From Ligula intestinalis (taxonomy: Eukaryota; Platyhelminthes; Cestoda; Diphyllobothriidea; Diphyllobothriidae): a stretch of 64,000 nucleotides of DNA. Both the position numbers and the translations under genes were made by a program. The DNA lies in contig JAYGXS010000004.1 of the NCBI GenBank assembly GCA_036362985.1, positions 15,409,884-15,473,883 on the forward strand, in the 5' to 3' direction. Under the pieces are notes generated by a model. The model was not told the origin of the DNA, made no database searches, and saw only the letters and a list, made by a program, of their open reading frames with translations. Below, piece by piece: positions 10,860-21,599 of this stretch; position 1 is the first letter of the stretch, and each line of letters begins with the position of its first letter.

Positions 10860-12371
10860 TCAGTTTGCGCATGTAGGCCATGTTAGCGTGTTGGTTGAGG
10901 GATTGTCACTTGTTGGGAGGGGCAAAATCCTATCGCCACCTGGTGTCGGTTTAGGCCATGGAAGTGGCAGAGCTTGTGTCTGACAACACAGCACTGGATT
11001 TGCTAGCCTTATAGCCACTGCTTCGGCTGTAGCAAGCATCCGTTGGCGTAGGCCTTTGGAAAAATTAGATGGTGTCCTGTAGACCACCTTAAAGGCTTCG
11101 TTAGTATCGACTCGATGGTTCGTATCCACTAGATGTGCGAGAATAGCACTCGAGATCGATCTAGTTTCACCTTTACTTAGCCAGGTCGGTATGTGCTCAC
11201 GTACCCTCTTTTCGAGACGCCTCGTTGTACGGCCGATGTATCCCGCTCCACAGGAGCAAGTGAAAGAGTAAATGCACATTGATGTGGCCTTCAAAGGGAG
11301 TCTGTCTTTACCTCCCAATCGTAGGAGGGGAGAGTTCGTGAAGAGCACCCGTAAGTTCGCCACTGTGAAAGCGTTTGTGATTGCAGTCCTCAAGCGTCGT
11401 CTGACCAGCTCGCTGGTTGCATCGCCTAAGAAAGGCAGTCTTATGAACACGTCTTTCTTTTCTGCAGTTAAGGTGACAGGCTTTTTGGCGCGTTCACCAA
11501 TATTTCTGCGAATGAACCTTTCCGGGTATCCATTTTCAATTAGTGTATGCTGCAGCTGTTTGAGTTCTGCTTCGACAGTTTCAGGAGAACAGATCTGTCG
11601 TATTCTAGCTGCTAATCCTTGGACCAGATTTCGTTTTATATTGAGGGGGACAAAACTGTGGAAGTTAGTGTATTGTCCTGTCCAGGTTTTCTTTCGGAAA
11701 ACCCTGCGTAGGATAGATCCATCCTCTTGCCTTCGCAGAAGGACGTCAAGGAACGCAATTTCAGCGTCCACTTCAGTCTCAGCAGAAAACTTGAGCGATG
11801 GGTAAGCGTTGTTAAACTTCGCGACCAAGGCGTCAATGTCAGTGTTATAGTCAGTCAAACAGAAGATATCATCTACATATCGACCGTAGAATGCAAGGTC
11901 ATTGATGGTGTCCCCTAGACTCGTTTTCTCGATCTTGCCCATAAAGACATTTGCAAGAAACGGTTCAAGTGGTGAGCCCATTGCCACACCATCAATCTGT
12001 CTGTAAAACTGACCATTGCAGAGAAATTGGACATTTTGTGTGCATCGCGTGAGGAGATCTTTGAGGGTTTTCACGGGCATACCTATCTGGTAGTTCGTGT
12101 CCCGAATAATGTCGCAGAGGTAGTTTATGGTTTCTGCCACGGGTACATTGGTGAATAGGGACGATACATCCAATGAGAGCATACATCGCGCTGCGCAGGC
12201 GTTACCGGACTGATAACACTGGTGGTTGACTGTTCCCCAACCCCCCTTTTCCCCCTTTCCCCCTCTCCCCCTTCCCGCCTCCCTTCCATAACGGTTGATT
12301 GGCCCCTGCGTCCTGTAAATGTTGCTTGTATTTCGTTTATACCTTGTATCACTGATGGTGGACTCAACCAA
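10860..12371 (-). CDS. Penelope-like element protein, RT plus GIY-YIG, 5'-truncated
   Basis: The longest reading frame in the window (503 codons). Residues 1-63 come from a G/A-rich tract and do not look like PLE. From residue 64 it is a PLE reverse transcriptase: motif A around LSLDVSSLFTNVP (Asp68), motif B GVAMGSPLEPFLANVFM (128-144), catalytic YVDD at 165-168, and the thumb to about residue 290. A GIY-YIG endonuclease follows (CIYSF at 366-370, GYIG at 377-380, then RTTRRLEKRVREH). The PLE N-terminal domain is absent. Motif B has Glu where I expect Gly (SPLGP), so the enzyme is probably dead even though the frame is open. A class P ribozyme upstream (12352-12385) lies in the opposite orientation, as if from an inverted flank. 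Confidence 0.85.
   Translation of the reverse strand: MVESTISDTRYKRNTSNIYRTQGPINRYGREAGRGRGGKGEKGGWGTVNHQCYQSGNACAARCMLSLDVSSLFTNVPVAETINYLCDIIRDTNYQIGMPVKTLKDLLTRCTQNVQFLCNGQFYRQIDGVAMGSPLEPFLANVFMGKIEKTSLGDTINDLAFYGRYVDDIFCLTDYNTDIDALVAKFNNAYPSLKFSAETEVDAEIAFLDVLLRRQEDGSILRRVFRKKTWTGQYTNFHSFVPLNIKRNLVQGLAARIRQICSPETVEAELKQLQHTLIENGYPERFIRRNIGERAKKPVTLTAEKKDVFIRLPFLGDATSELVRRRLRTAITNAFTVANLRVLFTNSPLLRLGGKDRLPLKATSMCIYSFTCSCGAGYIGRTTRRLEKRVREHIPTWLSKGETRSISSAILAHLVDTNHRVDTNEAFKVVYRTPSNFSKGLRQRMLATAEAVAIRLANPVLCCQTQALPLPWPKPTPGGDRILPLPTSDNPSTNTLTWPTCAN
12235..12295. repeat. C-rich low-complexity tract
   Basis: Runs of C separated by TTT or TT, which are G/A-rich on the minus strand. It sits at the 5' break of the PLE coding region. 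Confidence 0.8.
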
Positions 12372-12385
12372 TAATCTGAAAGCTC
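12352..12385 (+). ncRNA. Class P hammerhead core, decayed
   Basis: CTGATGG, 19 nt, then GAAAGCTC, 34 nt in all. This is the GC form of helix III. It is followed by AGACAAGCAAAA and GATTCCGGTGATCG, the usual terminal words. Confidence 0.5.
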
Positions 12386-12539
12386 AGACAAGCAAAAGTA
12401 TGATTCCGGTGATCGCTTTCTCTTAGGTCGAGGAAGGGCCCCTTGGCACAAGGTTCTTAGTGTCATCAAAGCACTTTTGAACAAAAGGTTCCCGACGCGA
12501 ATCAATCTAAGAGTTGACTCAATGTCTACTTTGACATGA

Positions 12540-14600
12540 CTTTACAGAGAATCCAACCGGTTCGCTGGACAACAATAAAGCTGGTCCATATGACAGTACA
12601 AGTGTCATTATCAACGATATCCATCGAGTGCCACACGACACAAAGACCGTTACTAGCACGGAAATCCGTTTACAGGGATACTAAACTTGCAGTGGATTTA
12701 ACGAATGCTCCCTCATCTGAATCCGCTGCTGTAAGATAGTCGACGTGGGTTGCTGCTAAAGCCCTATCCCACCGCGGGGATGCACAATCAGTGAAGTTTA
12801 TCTTGGCCGAGCACGAGTAGGCTGTTGCTGTTTCAGGTAGCCTCCAGTACCATGACTAACCCGCCGCGGCGGTTTACGATCGTCACCCAATCTTGACAAC
12901 GAGTATCCCGCAGGTGGGAAGGGCGTCGTCTGTTCATAGAAGCGTACAAGCGCCTAAGCCGAAGTAAGCCCCGCCCAACCTCGCAGCGGGCTACAATCGC
13001 CACCCAATCGTTAGTGAATCTAGGCACTCGATAAGGGGCACGAGTATTGTCCGTCCATTGCAAGTCATTGATGACAGTCGTATCTGCCTCGCGGACGTGC
13101 ATTCTCGCCGGATGTCTTACAAATCAGCTCGGATGAAAGCTTGGGACGCATGTAAGCTCGCTTATTTTTAATTCTTTGATTAAAGCCTATTTCTCCTAAC
13201 AGCAGCAGTAAAATTGCTTTATTAGCCACACATAATTCAAATCTGCCTTATCTTTAACTCTAATTGGCTGTCACTTCATTACCCATTTTATAAACTAATG
13301 TACCCCTTAATTAATGCAGTTGAGTCTCTTAGTTTAGACTTGTTTGGCTTCTATTGTGCATTCGAGTCCTCAAAGCTTAGTCCAAGCTTTTTAGCCTATT
13401 CCAATCTCAGCAACACTGTCGTCCTCTATTACCAGTACTCGTAGCTTACCTATTTAGAAAGAGGATGATCTGACCTCCGAAAAGGATAGCGTCAGAGCTA
13501 GCACAAGTTTTACTACATTTTTTACTGACGTGAGAAGATATGAGCCCAGAGTTGACTTTAATCACTACACAACAAACGCTTTATTATTGTCCAAATGCTA
13601 ATCACTATTACATCCCACAGATTGGGAGTCCATACTGGGTGCGACTCCTTTTAAAGCATACACAGGCAGTACTAATAGTATACTAAGTACTGGCCTTAGA
13701 TAACACAATAACTTGAATTAGCACTTCTAGCATAGGTATGTAGCTATATCGGCATCATCTTAGTCCGTACAGCTCCATGGATAGAGATGAGAGTGCGGAA
13801 ACCATGACAAACGCAGCCTTGCTAATGACCCCAAGCATGTACTTAGCCGAAATAGTTAAACCCAGATTCACACTTCCTGTTGAGACCAAGGGGATATGAG
13901 CCCTAGCGTCGGCTAATTCAACGTCACCTCTGATGAATGGTGGCGTCAGTGCCCGCACCAGCACTACTAGACGTATGGTCGTGATTAAGGGGATATGAAC
14001 CCAGTACTGACTTAATCAGCGTCACTTCTGACGTACAAAACAGTCATTACCAGTACCAACAGGTACTATCACTAAGTTACACCCTAGTACGTAGTATTAG
14101 AAGAAGGCAATACCAGTCCTGATTTACCTAAGGCTGGCCCGACGCCTACTATAGGTGAGTGTAGAAAGATAGCACAGTAGCACCTGCGCAAATTCTACTG
14201 TCACCTTAAGACTAAATTAAGCGGTTTATTAGCTTGCATTTGATAAAGCAGCCGCGCCGGACCCCGTCTAGTCTTCGAGACTCATGGGAGAAGGTGAAGA
14301 GTGCGGAGCCACTAACTACATCCTCTATCACTTTAACTAATCCCTGAGGCCATCATCTCTTGTACCAACCAGTTAGTGCACTTGATTGGTATCATCAAAA
14401 CCGATGGTCCGGCATACATACATCTCTATCTACTAATCGCTTTATTATGCACAACATGTATTGGTGATTAGGATTGTAATACATTTTTCATCACTTCAAG
14501 TGGATATATTCTATCATCTAAAAAAAGTAAGTATCAGTTGTTATGTAACATTTTGATTCAGGGACAGCCCATGTGCGTTAGGTACAGGATGATAGTCATT
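12540..14600. other. No gene seen; locally repetitive
   Basis: A unit containing 'atcgycacccaatc' occurs twice (about 12867 and 12985). A looser unit 'gatatgarccc..tgac' occurs near 13537, 13890 and 13990. These look like old tandem or dispersed repeats inside an intron of the Ig-domain gene. I see no exon. Confidence 0.35.
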
Positions 14601-14613
14601 TGGATGAGCATAC

Positions 14614-14787
14614 CTGTAGGAGTCTTCCTCTCAAACTTCTCAACATGTTCGATAGGTATACCGCCAAGTAGGAGGCGCAAACTGGGCTTTGGCCGTGCTC
14701 CCCGGGCTTCGCATTTTACCTCGACACGTTGATTGGCACGCAGGTGAGTCTCATTTTGCAGCCTTATTTGCAACTTCATGTTGTGGT
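14614..14787 (-). CDS. Immunoglobulin-domain exon (phase 1-1)
   Basis: On the minus strand a strong acceptor (tccttttcAG) and donor (CTACAG/GTATGC) bound 174 bp. Both ends lie in phase 1, typical of a shuffled Ig exon. The peptide reads KLQIRLQNETHLRANQRVEV, then KCEARGARPKPSLRLLLGGI, that is, a B-strand Cys and the A-R-P-K-P bend seen in Ig domains of nephrin/Kirre-like adhesion proteins. It probably belongs to the gene whose first exons lie at 33.7 and 28.0 kb. The second Cys of this domain would be in the next exon, which I did not find. Confidence 0.7.
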
Positions 14788-15051
14788 CTGAAAAGGATTG
14801 AAATAATCTTTTTATTTATTTTTGTTTGTCATTAAAAATGGCATTGAGCTAACAGAGCTAAAAAAATAATCCTGTTATAAAAAATATGTTTAAAAATTCC
14901 GAAATGTATAAGATTTAACCTCAAAATGTGCCCCTAATAAAAGGACTGATGGAAGAATATTATAAATTGCAAATAGAAGCAAAAATTTACGTGCCAGGAG
15001 GTAACTGATAAGAGGCGGATGTGATCGCTGGAACAATAATTTGATTTGTCC

Positions 15052-15350
15052 AACGTTTTGGACTACGTCAAAGATCCATCTTCAGAGACAATAACAGATA
15101 TGGGTTATTCATACACAGCTAATTGCAATATTTATAGGATACAGTCATAATGTTGGGAATAAGATGCCATCTGGATCCCTGGCATTGGTCTTAGACGACT
15201 CGTTCCTCTGGCCATCCGAAGTTGCGAATTGCTTTGGCCAAACTGAGTGTTGAGGGCCCATGAAACGTGACTCAAGTAACTTGTGATTCACGCGAGCGCA
15301 GCTTTTCGCGAGTGGACATGTCACGACAATCAACGATCAAGGATAAGTCC
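15052..15350 (-). pseudogene. PLE C-terminal scrap with class P hammerhead
   Basis: The minus strand at 15335-15145 reads SRESQVT*VTFHGPSTLSLA, matching the block 'VSRELLESWFSGPQSI' of the 57 kb copy. Downstream at 15085-15052 lies CTGAAGA, 19 nt, AAAACGTT, again 34 nt. The end word GATCGCTGGAAC (complement, near 15024) follows. Confidence 0.6.
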
Positions 15351-15659
15351 TATTAGGAAGACTATTGGCATGGTAAAGCACATGGTCCACTAAGGATTTG
15401 CTCCATGTTATTTGGGTTTTTAACTTCGCCTGCCAAACCTACTGATACCAAAAAGTAGTATTGTAGCGAAACTTTGTCCGCTGTTTAAACTGTTGGTCAT
15501 CACAAATACGCCGACCCATACATATCATGAGGAAAGTCCTGAGTTCTTATTTTGAGTTTTTATCTTAAAATGCGTCTTTAAAAACTGTTTAACAATTAGG
15601 TTTATGTGAAGATAGTCACAGAATGAAAATCGTTTTGCCGTGTTACATACTTGCCCCGT

Positions 15660-17180
15660 TCTTTCTTTTTGAAAATAAAATCCCCCCGTACTGCTCGCTC
15701 TGCCGTCTTTGAATATCAGCGTGTAGGAAGTGTAGGAAATACGAGATTGTTTTTTTGGCGTTTTCCTTTGCTAAAAAGCGCGCCAAACTTTACAGTTCGT
15801 AAAAAAGTGAAAGAATTTCCGGACACTGAAAGTCTAATTATCTTCAACCAAAGTATTTTTAGTTTTCTAACAGAAATCTCTTGGGGGAACTGTAAACTTC
15901 TTTCAAGGAACGGGTCTTAGCTAAATACTTTCGGCCTACAATTCTAGTGATTGCATATTCGAAATGTATCCGAAATGTGTGCCGAAGATAACCTTGTACC
16001 CGAGTCTAATTAAGTGGCTTCGCAAATATGCAGCTTAAATAACTTTGCGGTGAATGTCTTCTCCTGACTAAAAATATTTTGGCCAGTCGTTCTCAACTTG
16101 TCATAAAAAGCAGCCGTTCAATATCCATTCCACACTTCTAGACAAACCTTTACTGAAATGTACCTTTCTTCATTGAAAGGGAAAAAAGCCATTTTACTGT
16201 GTTTCGTTTCAAGCGAAAAAAACCATCAAAAGTGTCGGAATTTAAAAATGGGAAAAAGTTCTGGTTTTAATAACCAGCAATGTGAAGTTTTTAATGAGTA
16301 TGTTTGCAATGTCTGAAATGAGCGTGATCTTTTTGTTTTTCTCATACCTTTCCGGATTCCAGACCATTTTGGACAGAACTAAGAGTTCCTAAATATTTTA
16401 CAGAATGCGTGCAAAGTCAACCACAGGTAATCAGATAAAATTGCTGCAAAACTCGGATGAAAGAAGAAAATACGCAGTCGTAGATAGTTTGCCTTTGATG
16501 ACCAGCCACAATTATAGAAAGTTTTAATAACTCGACGAAAAGCCTGCTATCATATGTTCGCAAAACTGTTTAAGAAACCTTGTCTGCTTTTTGACGTCAT
16601 ACTCAAACCTTTATAAACAGCTTTTGATTTTGAGGTTGCCCCTACATAATGATATGGGCCATAATCCTAACAGTGTACAACGTTAAGAGATCCAGTAGAA
16701 AACCTCTTGGACCTTTGTAAGGAGAATGTGCACGTTTCGGCGCAAATCTCAAAAAAGATGAATTACAGACTACCTTTCTGATCAGTTCCTGCTCGATTTT
16801 ACTGGATACTGGCATATTATGCGTCAATAGTAAATTCCATCATTTAATTAAGTTGTTTAAAACATTGGTGAACTGGCATTGCCAAAACTGACAATTTGTT
16901 AGCGCAAATAGTAGCAATATCATAAATGTCTAAGGCTCAGTTAGGAATCTTATTAAGGCAATATTTTGACTGTGTGTGTTCTTGTTCCGCGGGTTTCTTT
17001 GATGAGGCATATGCTTTTAAGCAGTGCCATGGCTGCCCTTTTTCGTAATTTTATTTCCCTAAATACCTGAAATGGTCCCTCTTTGCTATCACTAGCCATG
17101 TACTTATATCTCTGATTTTATAGAAATGCCGCATCTGGCCCCTAATTAATATCTCTTGTTGACGGAGGCGGGCGTATAGA
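15660..17180. other. No gene seen
   Basis: AT-rich and without a recognisable exon or element. Confidence 0.45.
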
Positions 17181-17189
17181 CGTTTAGCA

Positions 17190-17207
17190 CCCCCCCCCCC
17201 CCCCCCC
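17190..17207. repeat. Poly(C), 18 bases
   Basis: An uninterrupted run of 18 C. Confidence 0.95.
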
Positions 17208-17284
17208 AACATATACTATTTTGCTTGGGCAAAATGCCATGAAGGATAAATATTCCCTTGTCTGGATTCAACTAGCAGACAAAA

Positions 17285-17680
17285 CTTCAAGTTGCGTAAT
17301 GACCAGAGGCAACCATCCGGCACCAAGGTACGAAGCTTAAGGATCCGCTGCAGTGGTAGGAAATGTCTGGAGTTATTTATCGGGTCTGGGGCAGTTGCTA
17401 ACAGAGCACTTACGACGGTAAAAAGAGGAGACTACTCCATACGAAGAAAGTCGAACATGCGACAGCAGGGAGGATGGGAAGGATGCCAACTGCCCCAATG
17501 CGTCAGGATCCCACCACATTTGTAAGTTTGCTGAGGCCGAAATTCTCGCAGTAGTTGACAACCGTGTGAGCAGTGAACTGCTGGGGTTTTGGTCCCGTGG
17601 TCCGCAATCGGTTACCAATAGCGACGAACTCTCTACCCCATATTCTGAACTGAGGCATCGTTTCGCCATGTGAGTAGGAT
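17285..17680 (+). pseudogene. PLE fragment: GIY-YIG domain
   Basis: Degraded relative of the 57 kb copy. GVIYRVWGSC then STYDG replaces VVYRIW..NYVG. It continues through RLLHTKKVEHA and, after a frameshift, a block equivalent to 'KFDEAEILARGDNRVSRELL'. A class P ribozyme follows 150 bp downstream on the same strand, the same order as in the 57 kb copy. Confidence 0.6.
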
Positions 17681-17829
17681 GTGGGCGGATACAATTTCCG
17701 TTGACATCGAGCTAAGAAATGAGAATGATGATAAAATTCTGACAAGTAACAACTCAGACGCCGAAAAAGAAGCAATCATGATGGTAGCTGTACCCCTTTC
17801 GCCCTCATAACCCTTACCTGCGATTTTCT

Positions 17830-17863
17830 CTAATAATGGTTTCAGATGAGAATCCGAAACGTT
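17830..17863 (+). ncRNA. Class P hammerhead core, decayed
   Basis: CTAATAA, 19 nt, GAAACGTT, 34 nt in all. The two differences from CTGATGA are G-to-A changes. It is followed by AGGCTAATAAACG. Confidence 0.5.
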
Positions 17864-18333
17864 AGGCTAATAAACGACATAACCCAGCGATCTCATCCTT
17901 TTTTCTAATCTGCTTTCTGAAACCAGCCTGTTCGTTTTAATGACCAGTGTGGAGACCTAAGCTATCCATCAGTTTGACCGTAGCTGTAAATTATATTTGC
18001 CTTGGGCTCTACAACTACCCGCGCCAAGTAATAAGGTCAAGATATTCGCTGCCACGTCAGGACAGGCCTGGATTCGGATACTGAAAGTATCGCAATTATG
18101 GCCAAGCAGACACGTCGGAGATTTTTCTATATGACGATGGCTGAACATGTAGCAGCAACAAGAACTAAGGATGCTTGCTGCTTCATCTATTGAGATCAGG
18201 TCACTTTTTAAAGTTTGCTGACACCGTAACCCTCGCAGAGGCTTAAAACTTTCAATAAAAGCGAGCATGCGTGTCACAGGAAGCAATTGATAAGAAGACG
18301 ACTCGATCGCTGGGACAATATGTTAATTCGCCT

Positions 18334-18367
18334 GACGTTTCGACATCCTTCGCGGATTTATCATCAG
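18334..18367 (-). ncRNA. Class P hammerhead ribozyme, best conserved core
   Basis: On the minus strand CTGATGA (18367-18361), 19 nt, then GAAACGTC (18341-18334): every core base is in place. Stem II has ATCC/GGAT with loop GCGA but mismatches at its base. Helix I can pair TGTCT with AGGCG (three Watson-Crick and two G.U pairs). Helix III is just two pairs (A-U, C-G) with no loop. Such minimal forms are known from PLEs and are thought to act as dimers. Confidence 0.6.
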
Positions 18368-18539
18368 AGACATGAATAGGAAACAGTAGCAGAAACAGGT
18401 AATACATGCACAGAAGTTTGCAGTATTTATAGAATACAGTCATTACTGCAAACAAACAGCGACAGTAAGCGTTAATTGCCTTCCTGCGCGTGGGTAATTT
18501 GTTGGACGGCACGTGGGCTCTCACCTGTTGAACTTTCAT

Positions 18540-18852
18540 CATGGGCGGTGGGCTAGGGCGTGGTGATTGCTGGGCCATCTGGCTCTCCGGTGTTGGCGTA
18601 AGATGAGGCGGTGGCCTGCCCGTTCCTCAAGCGATGACTTGCTTTGGCGAACTTGAATCTCAGCATTGAATATGGATTGGGCAAATCGTTGCACTTGTTT
18701 ATGGATTGGGGGCCCATTAACCATGACTCAAGTAGTTCTTGGCTCACCCGATTGTCACCTCTTGCGGGAATTTCGGCCTCATCAAATTTGAACGTGTGGC
18801 CTAGTCTCGTCGAATGAGCCGCAACTTGAGAATTGGCATCATTTCGCCGCAC
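18540..18852 (-). pseudogene. PLE fragment: GIY-YIG C-terminal half
   Basis: An open minus-strand frame reading NSQVAAHSTRLGHTFKFDEA, then EIPARGDNRVSQELLESWLM and GPQSINKCNDLPNPYSMLRF. It matches the 57 kb protein almost residue by residue after the YVG core, which is missing. The 3' non-coding region and a good class P ribozyme follow on the same strand. Confidence 0.75.
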
Positions 18853-18864
18853 TGCTGCCGCATG

Positions 18865-19100
18865 TTCGGCCCTGATGAAAGTTCAACAAGTGAGAGCCCG
18901 CGTGCCTTTCAACAAACTACTCGCGCGCAAGAAGGCAATTAACATTAATTGTCGCTGTATGCTTGCAGTAATGTCTGTATCCTATAAATACTGCAAACTT
19001 TTGTGCATGCATTACCCATTTCTGCTATTGTTTTCTACTCATGTACCTGTTGATGAATTCGTGATGGATGTTGAAACGGCAGGGGCTTAAACATAGTGTC
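18865..19100 (+). mobile_element. Inverted PLE 3' region with hammerhead
   Basis: The plus strand at 18868-19100 repeats in inverse the minus-strand 3' region at 18300-18560. Shared words include 'gttcaacaggtgagagccc' and 'attcataaatactgcaaac' variants. The ribozyme at 19047-19080 is CTGTTGA, 19 nt, GAAACGGC (34 nt). The two arms flank the PLE coding scrap. Confidence 0.6.
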
Positions 19101-19689
19101 ATAGCTATAAACTGTGTTTGAGCTGTGAAAATTTGAATCTTGGATCTCTGAACCACAATCGATTTCCAAGCCCGATGACCTCGCGACTCCATAATGCGTT
19201 CTGACGAGCCAGAGCTTAGGCACACTGCTTAGTCACGTGAGAAGGGAGCATGCGGCCAAAGATTTCACACTGCTGACTCATCATCACGCCAAAAATTAAG
19301 AGTGAAAAGTGAGTGAAATTTCAACAGTCAACGACTCCGATGCAAAATAATGAGCAACCATCGCGTCATGTGCTACCACCAGTGGTAAATGCTGGGTCTG
19401 ATATTTTAATTCGGCGCTTGGCTGCATAACAACAAGCGTCCTATAAACACTGCAGTTTTAGTACCCTGATAACCCTTTTCTGCGTCTGTCTCTGTAGTTG
19501 GTGACCTCGGGCAAGGTCCGAACCGTTAAGCAAATGAACGTCACGCTCTAGCCATAGCATCCTCTGAACTGCTTCCTGGAACTTGTCTGTTGGCTTCTAT
19601 CCACAGCGAACCTTACTTTAAACGCGAAGCTATCGCACTACCTGTGTTTTCCGGTCTCAGGTCTTGCTTGGGGGAGTATACAAAAAACC

Positions 19690-20095
19690 TCTAGTAAGAA
19701 GAAGCAGACGCGATTGTTGGGATACTCATTTTATTAGCCGGACGTTTCGAAATCCGTGCCGCATCCAAGTAGTTGTGCTATTTATAGGATACCGTAGATT
19801 TTCAAGTGCATTCTAATGACAGTTAACGGTGTTCCCCTATCGAGAGTAGTTACTTGTTTGTGCGTTTAGGGCTTGATGGCTGGCGTGCGGGTCGTGATTT
19901 GCTGAACTTTCATAATCTGTGGTGGACTCTGGCGTGACGATTGCTCGGCCATCTGACTCATTGGCACTGATCTGAGACGGTGAGTTCGCCTGTGCGTTCC
20001 CCAAGCGGCAAATTGCCAATTAATTAGGGAATATGCAAGTACGCTGACTACAACACACCTGATTGCAAAAACACATACGGGCAACCTTTTTAAGT
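19690..20095 (-). mobile_element. PLE tail, heavily decayed
   Basis: Minus-strand traces of the PLE tail peptide (SANESDGRAIVTPES and neighbours, near 19.9 kb), then the 3' region. A terminal GAAACGTC lies at 19748-19741. The CTGATGA partner, 34 nt upstream, has become AACTACT. A GAAGAAG track and GCGATTGTTGGG mark the end at about 19695. Confidence 0.5.
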
Positions 20096-20149
20096 GACAA
20101 CACATTTATTCATTTATTTTTTGGACTTTTACTATAGTCTACAGTGTGG

Positions 20150-20320
20150 CATATGATGCAGGAGGGGTGTCTTTGGTCGTTTCTGGCCTAATGACCGTCG
20201 TGGGCCAACCTTGCCCAGCTCCAGGTTTGCAGGACCTGAGATTCGAACACGGGTCGGTAGGCCGTTTAGCATTATGTAATCGAGGACTCTACTACTGAGT
20301 CTCTGACACATTCATACGTC
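20150..20320 (-). mobile_element. tRNA-like SINE with class S hammerhead
   Basis: The minus strand has box A-like ACTCAGTAGTAGAGT (20300-20286) and box B-like GTGTTCGAATCTC (20250-20238), at tRNA-like spacing. A decayed class S ribozyme then follows, CCCACGA (20205-20199), 14 nt, GAAA (20184-20181), 25 nt in all. The order Pol III head then ribozyme is that of the schistosome SM-alpha SINEs. It is not a tRNA gene: there is no matching acceptor stem. Confidence 0.55.
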
Positions 20321-20659
20321 CAGTTGAAAGTGGAAGATTGAGCAGTTTAGCTGATTACCTCACACAATGCCAACATAACACCAAAAGGCCGAACTCTGGT
20401 TTATTAAAGGGCCATCATAATCGATGCCTTGTCCAATTAGCCAGCAGATGTAGTGCTCAATTCTATTAAGTTTTAATTGCAGCAGATTTTAAACCTCGTG
20501 CGATGTGCTGGGGTCCAAACAGAAGTGTTTTGAAAAGAAGACGAAGAATTCTTTTGCCCGGCAGGCAACGGCGCAACCCAGCAGTTCTCTCGAAAACTCA
20601 AGACTTGGCTTAGGCAGATGATCATATCGCCGGAGAGAAATGAGAAGAGTTGAGAGGAA

Positions 20660-21095
20660 TAAGATGTAATCGTTGGGACAGGATTTTATCTGGCTGATGT
20701 TACCAAATCTGTCCCAGGTCTTTCATCAGCAACGAAAGCATAAGTTGCAGCATTTATGAAATACATCCGCTATGCTAGTGCGTACTTATGACAATTAATG
20801 GCTAAGTTTGGCCAAAGCAATTCACCACTTGGAAAGCGGAGAGGGAAATACTTCCAGCATGAATGATTAAAGCTCAACAGGTCACGAACGAACCCTGGCC
20901 ATCAAGCACAAGCAGACAATTATGTTCGATGTAGGGGGAGCCGTTAATTGTAACATAGTGGTTGTATCCTATGAATACTGTGACTCCCTGTGTATGAATT
21001 ACCCAATTTGGTCATTACATCCACAACAGATTTCGAAAGGTCAACCGAATAAAATTCTTGTTCCATCAATCGCATTGGCTTCTTCTTATGCCTTT
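20660..21095. mobile_element. Inverted pair of PLE 3' regions
   Basis: Left arm (minus): a ribozyme at 20729-20696, CTGATGA, 19 nt, GTAACATC (34 nt), with the end word near 20670. Right arm (plus): 3' region at 20880-21070 ending GAAAGGTC (21035-21042) and an AATAAAATTC word; its CTGATGA has decayed. The coding part is gone. Confidence 0.5.
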
Positions 21096-21599
21096 CGTAG
21101 TACTCGCATTTTCGCTTCTACTGGCACAATCGTTACTAAATTATGTGAACATGGCACTCATAAACCCTCACCTGGCAGCCTTCGTTTGGCCCTGCTTGCT
21201 ACCACACTTAGGGGCTTGCCGACCACCATTCCGACCTCAGCACAACTGCGACGCCCAGAACGCCTTGTTTTAGCAATTTCGTGATGTCGCCATGCCGCAG
21301 AACAGAATTCCAAAATTTGCGAAAATGCACTAATCGCTCCTGGCGCCTTTGTCGTGCCTTAGAGGGCTTGCCTACCTACCAGCCTGACGGCATTTTCCTT
21401 CTGGAGTCTTTAATGTTTACACTGCGTCCACCTCCCCGCCCCCTGCACTCCCCACTACCAGAACGTAAAACGTACCAATTTGTCAAAAAATGGGATGAGG
21501 GGGACGGGGGTTGGAGACACAATGCAGCTTCCACTGCCTCTTCCCCCTTCCCCCTCAGCCAGCTAGAAGAGAGCCTCGTTAGGTGGTAAAAAAAACAAT

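Noticed and set aside
21281..21589. 102-codon plus-strand protein
   Set aside because: Pro-rich and low-complexity. It probably belongs to a decayed PLE 5' region; no independent support.
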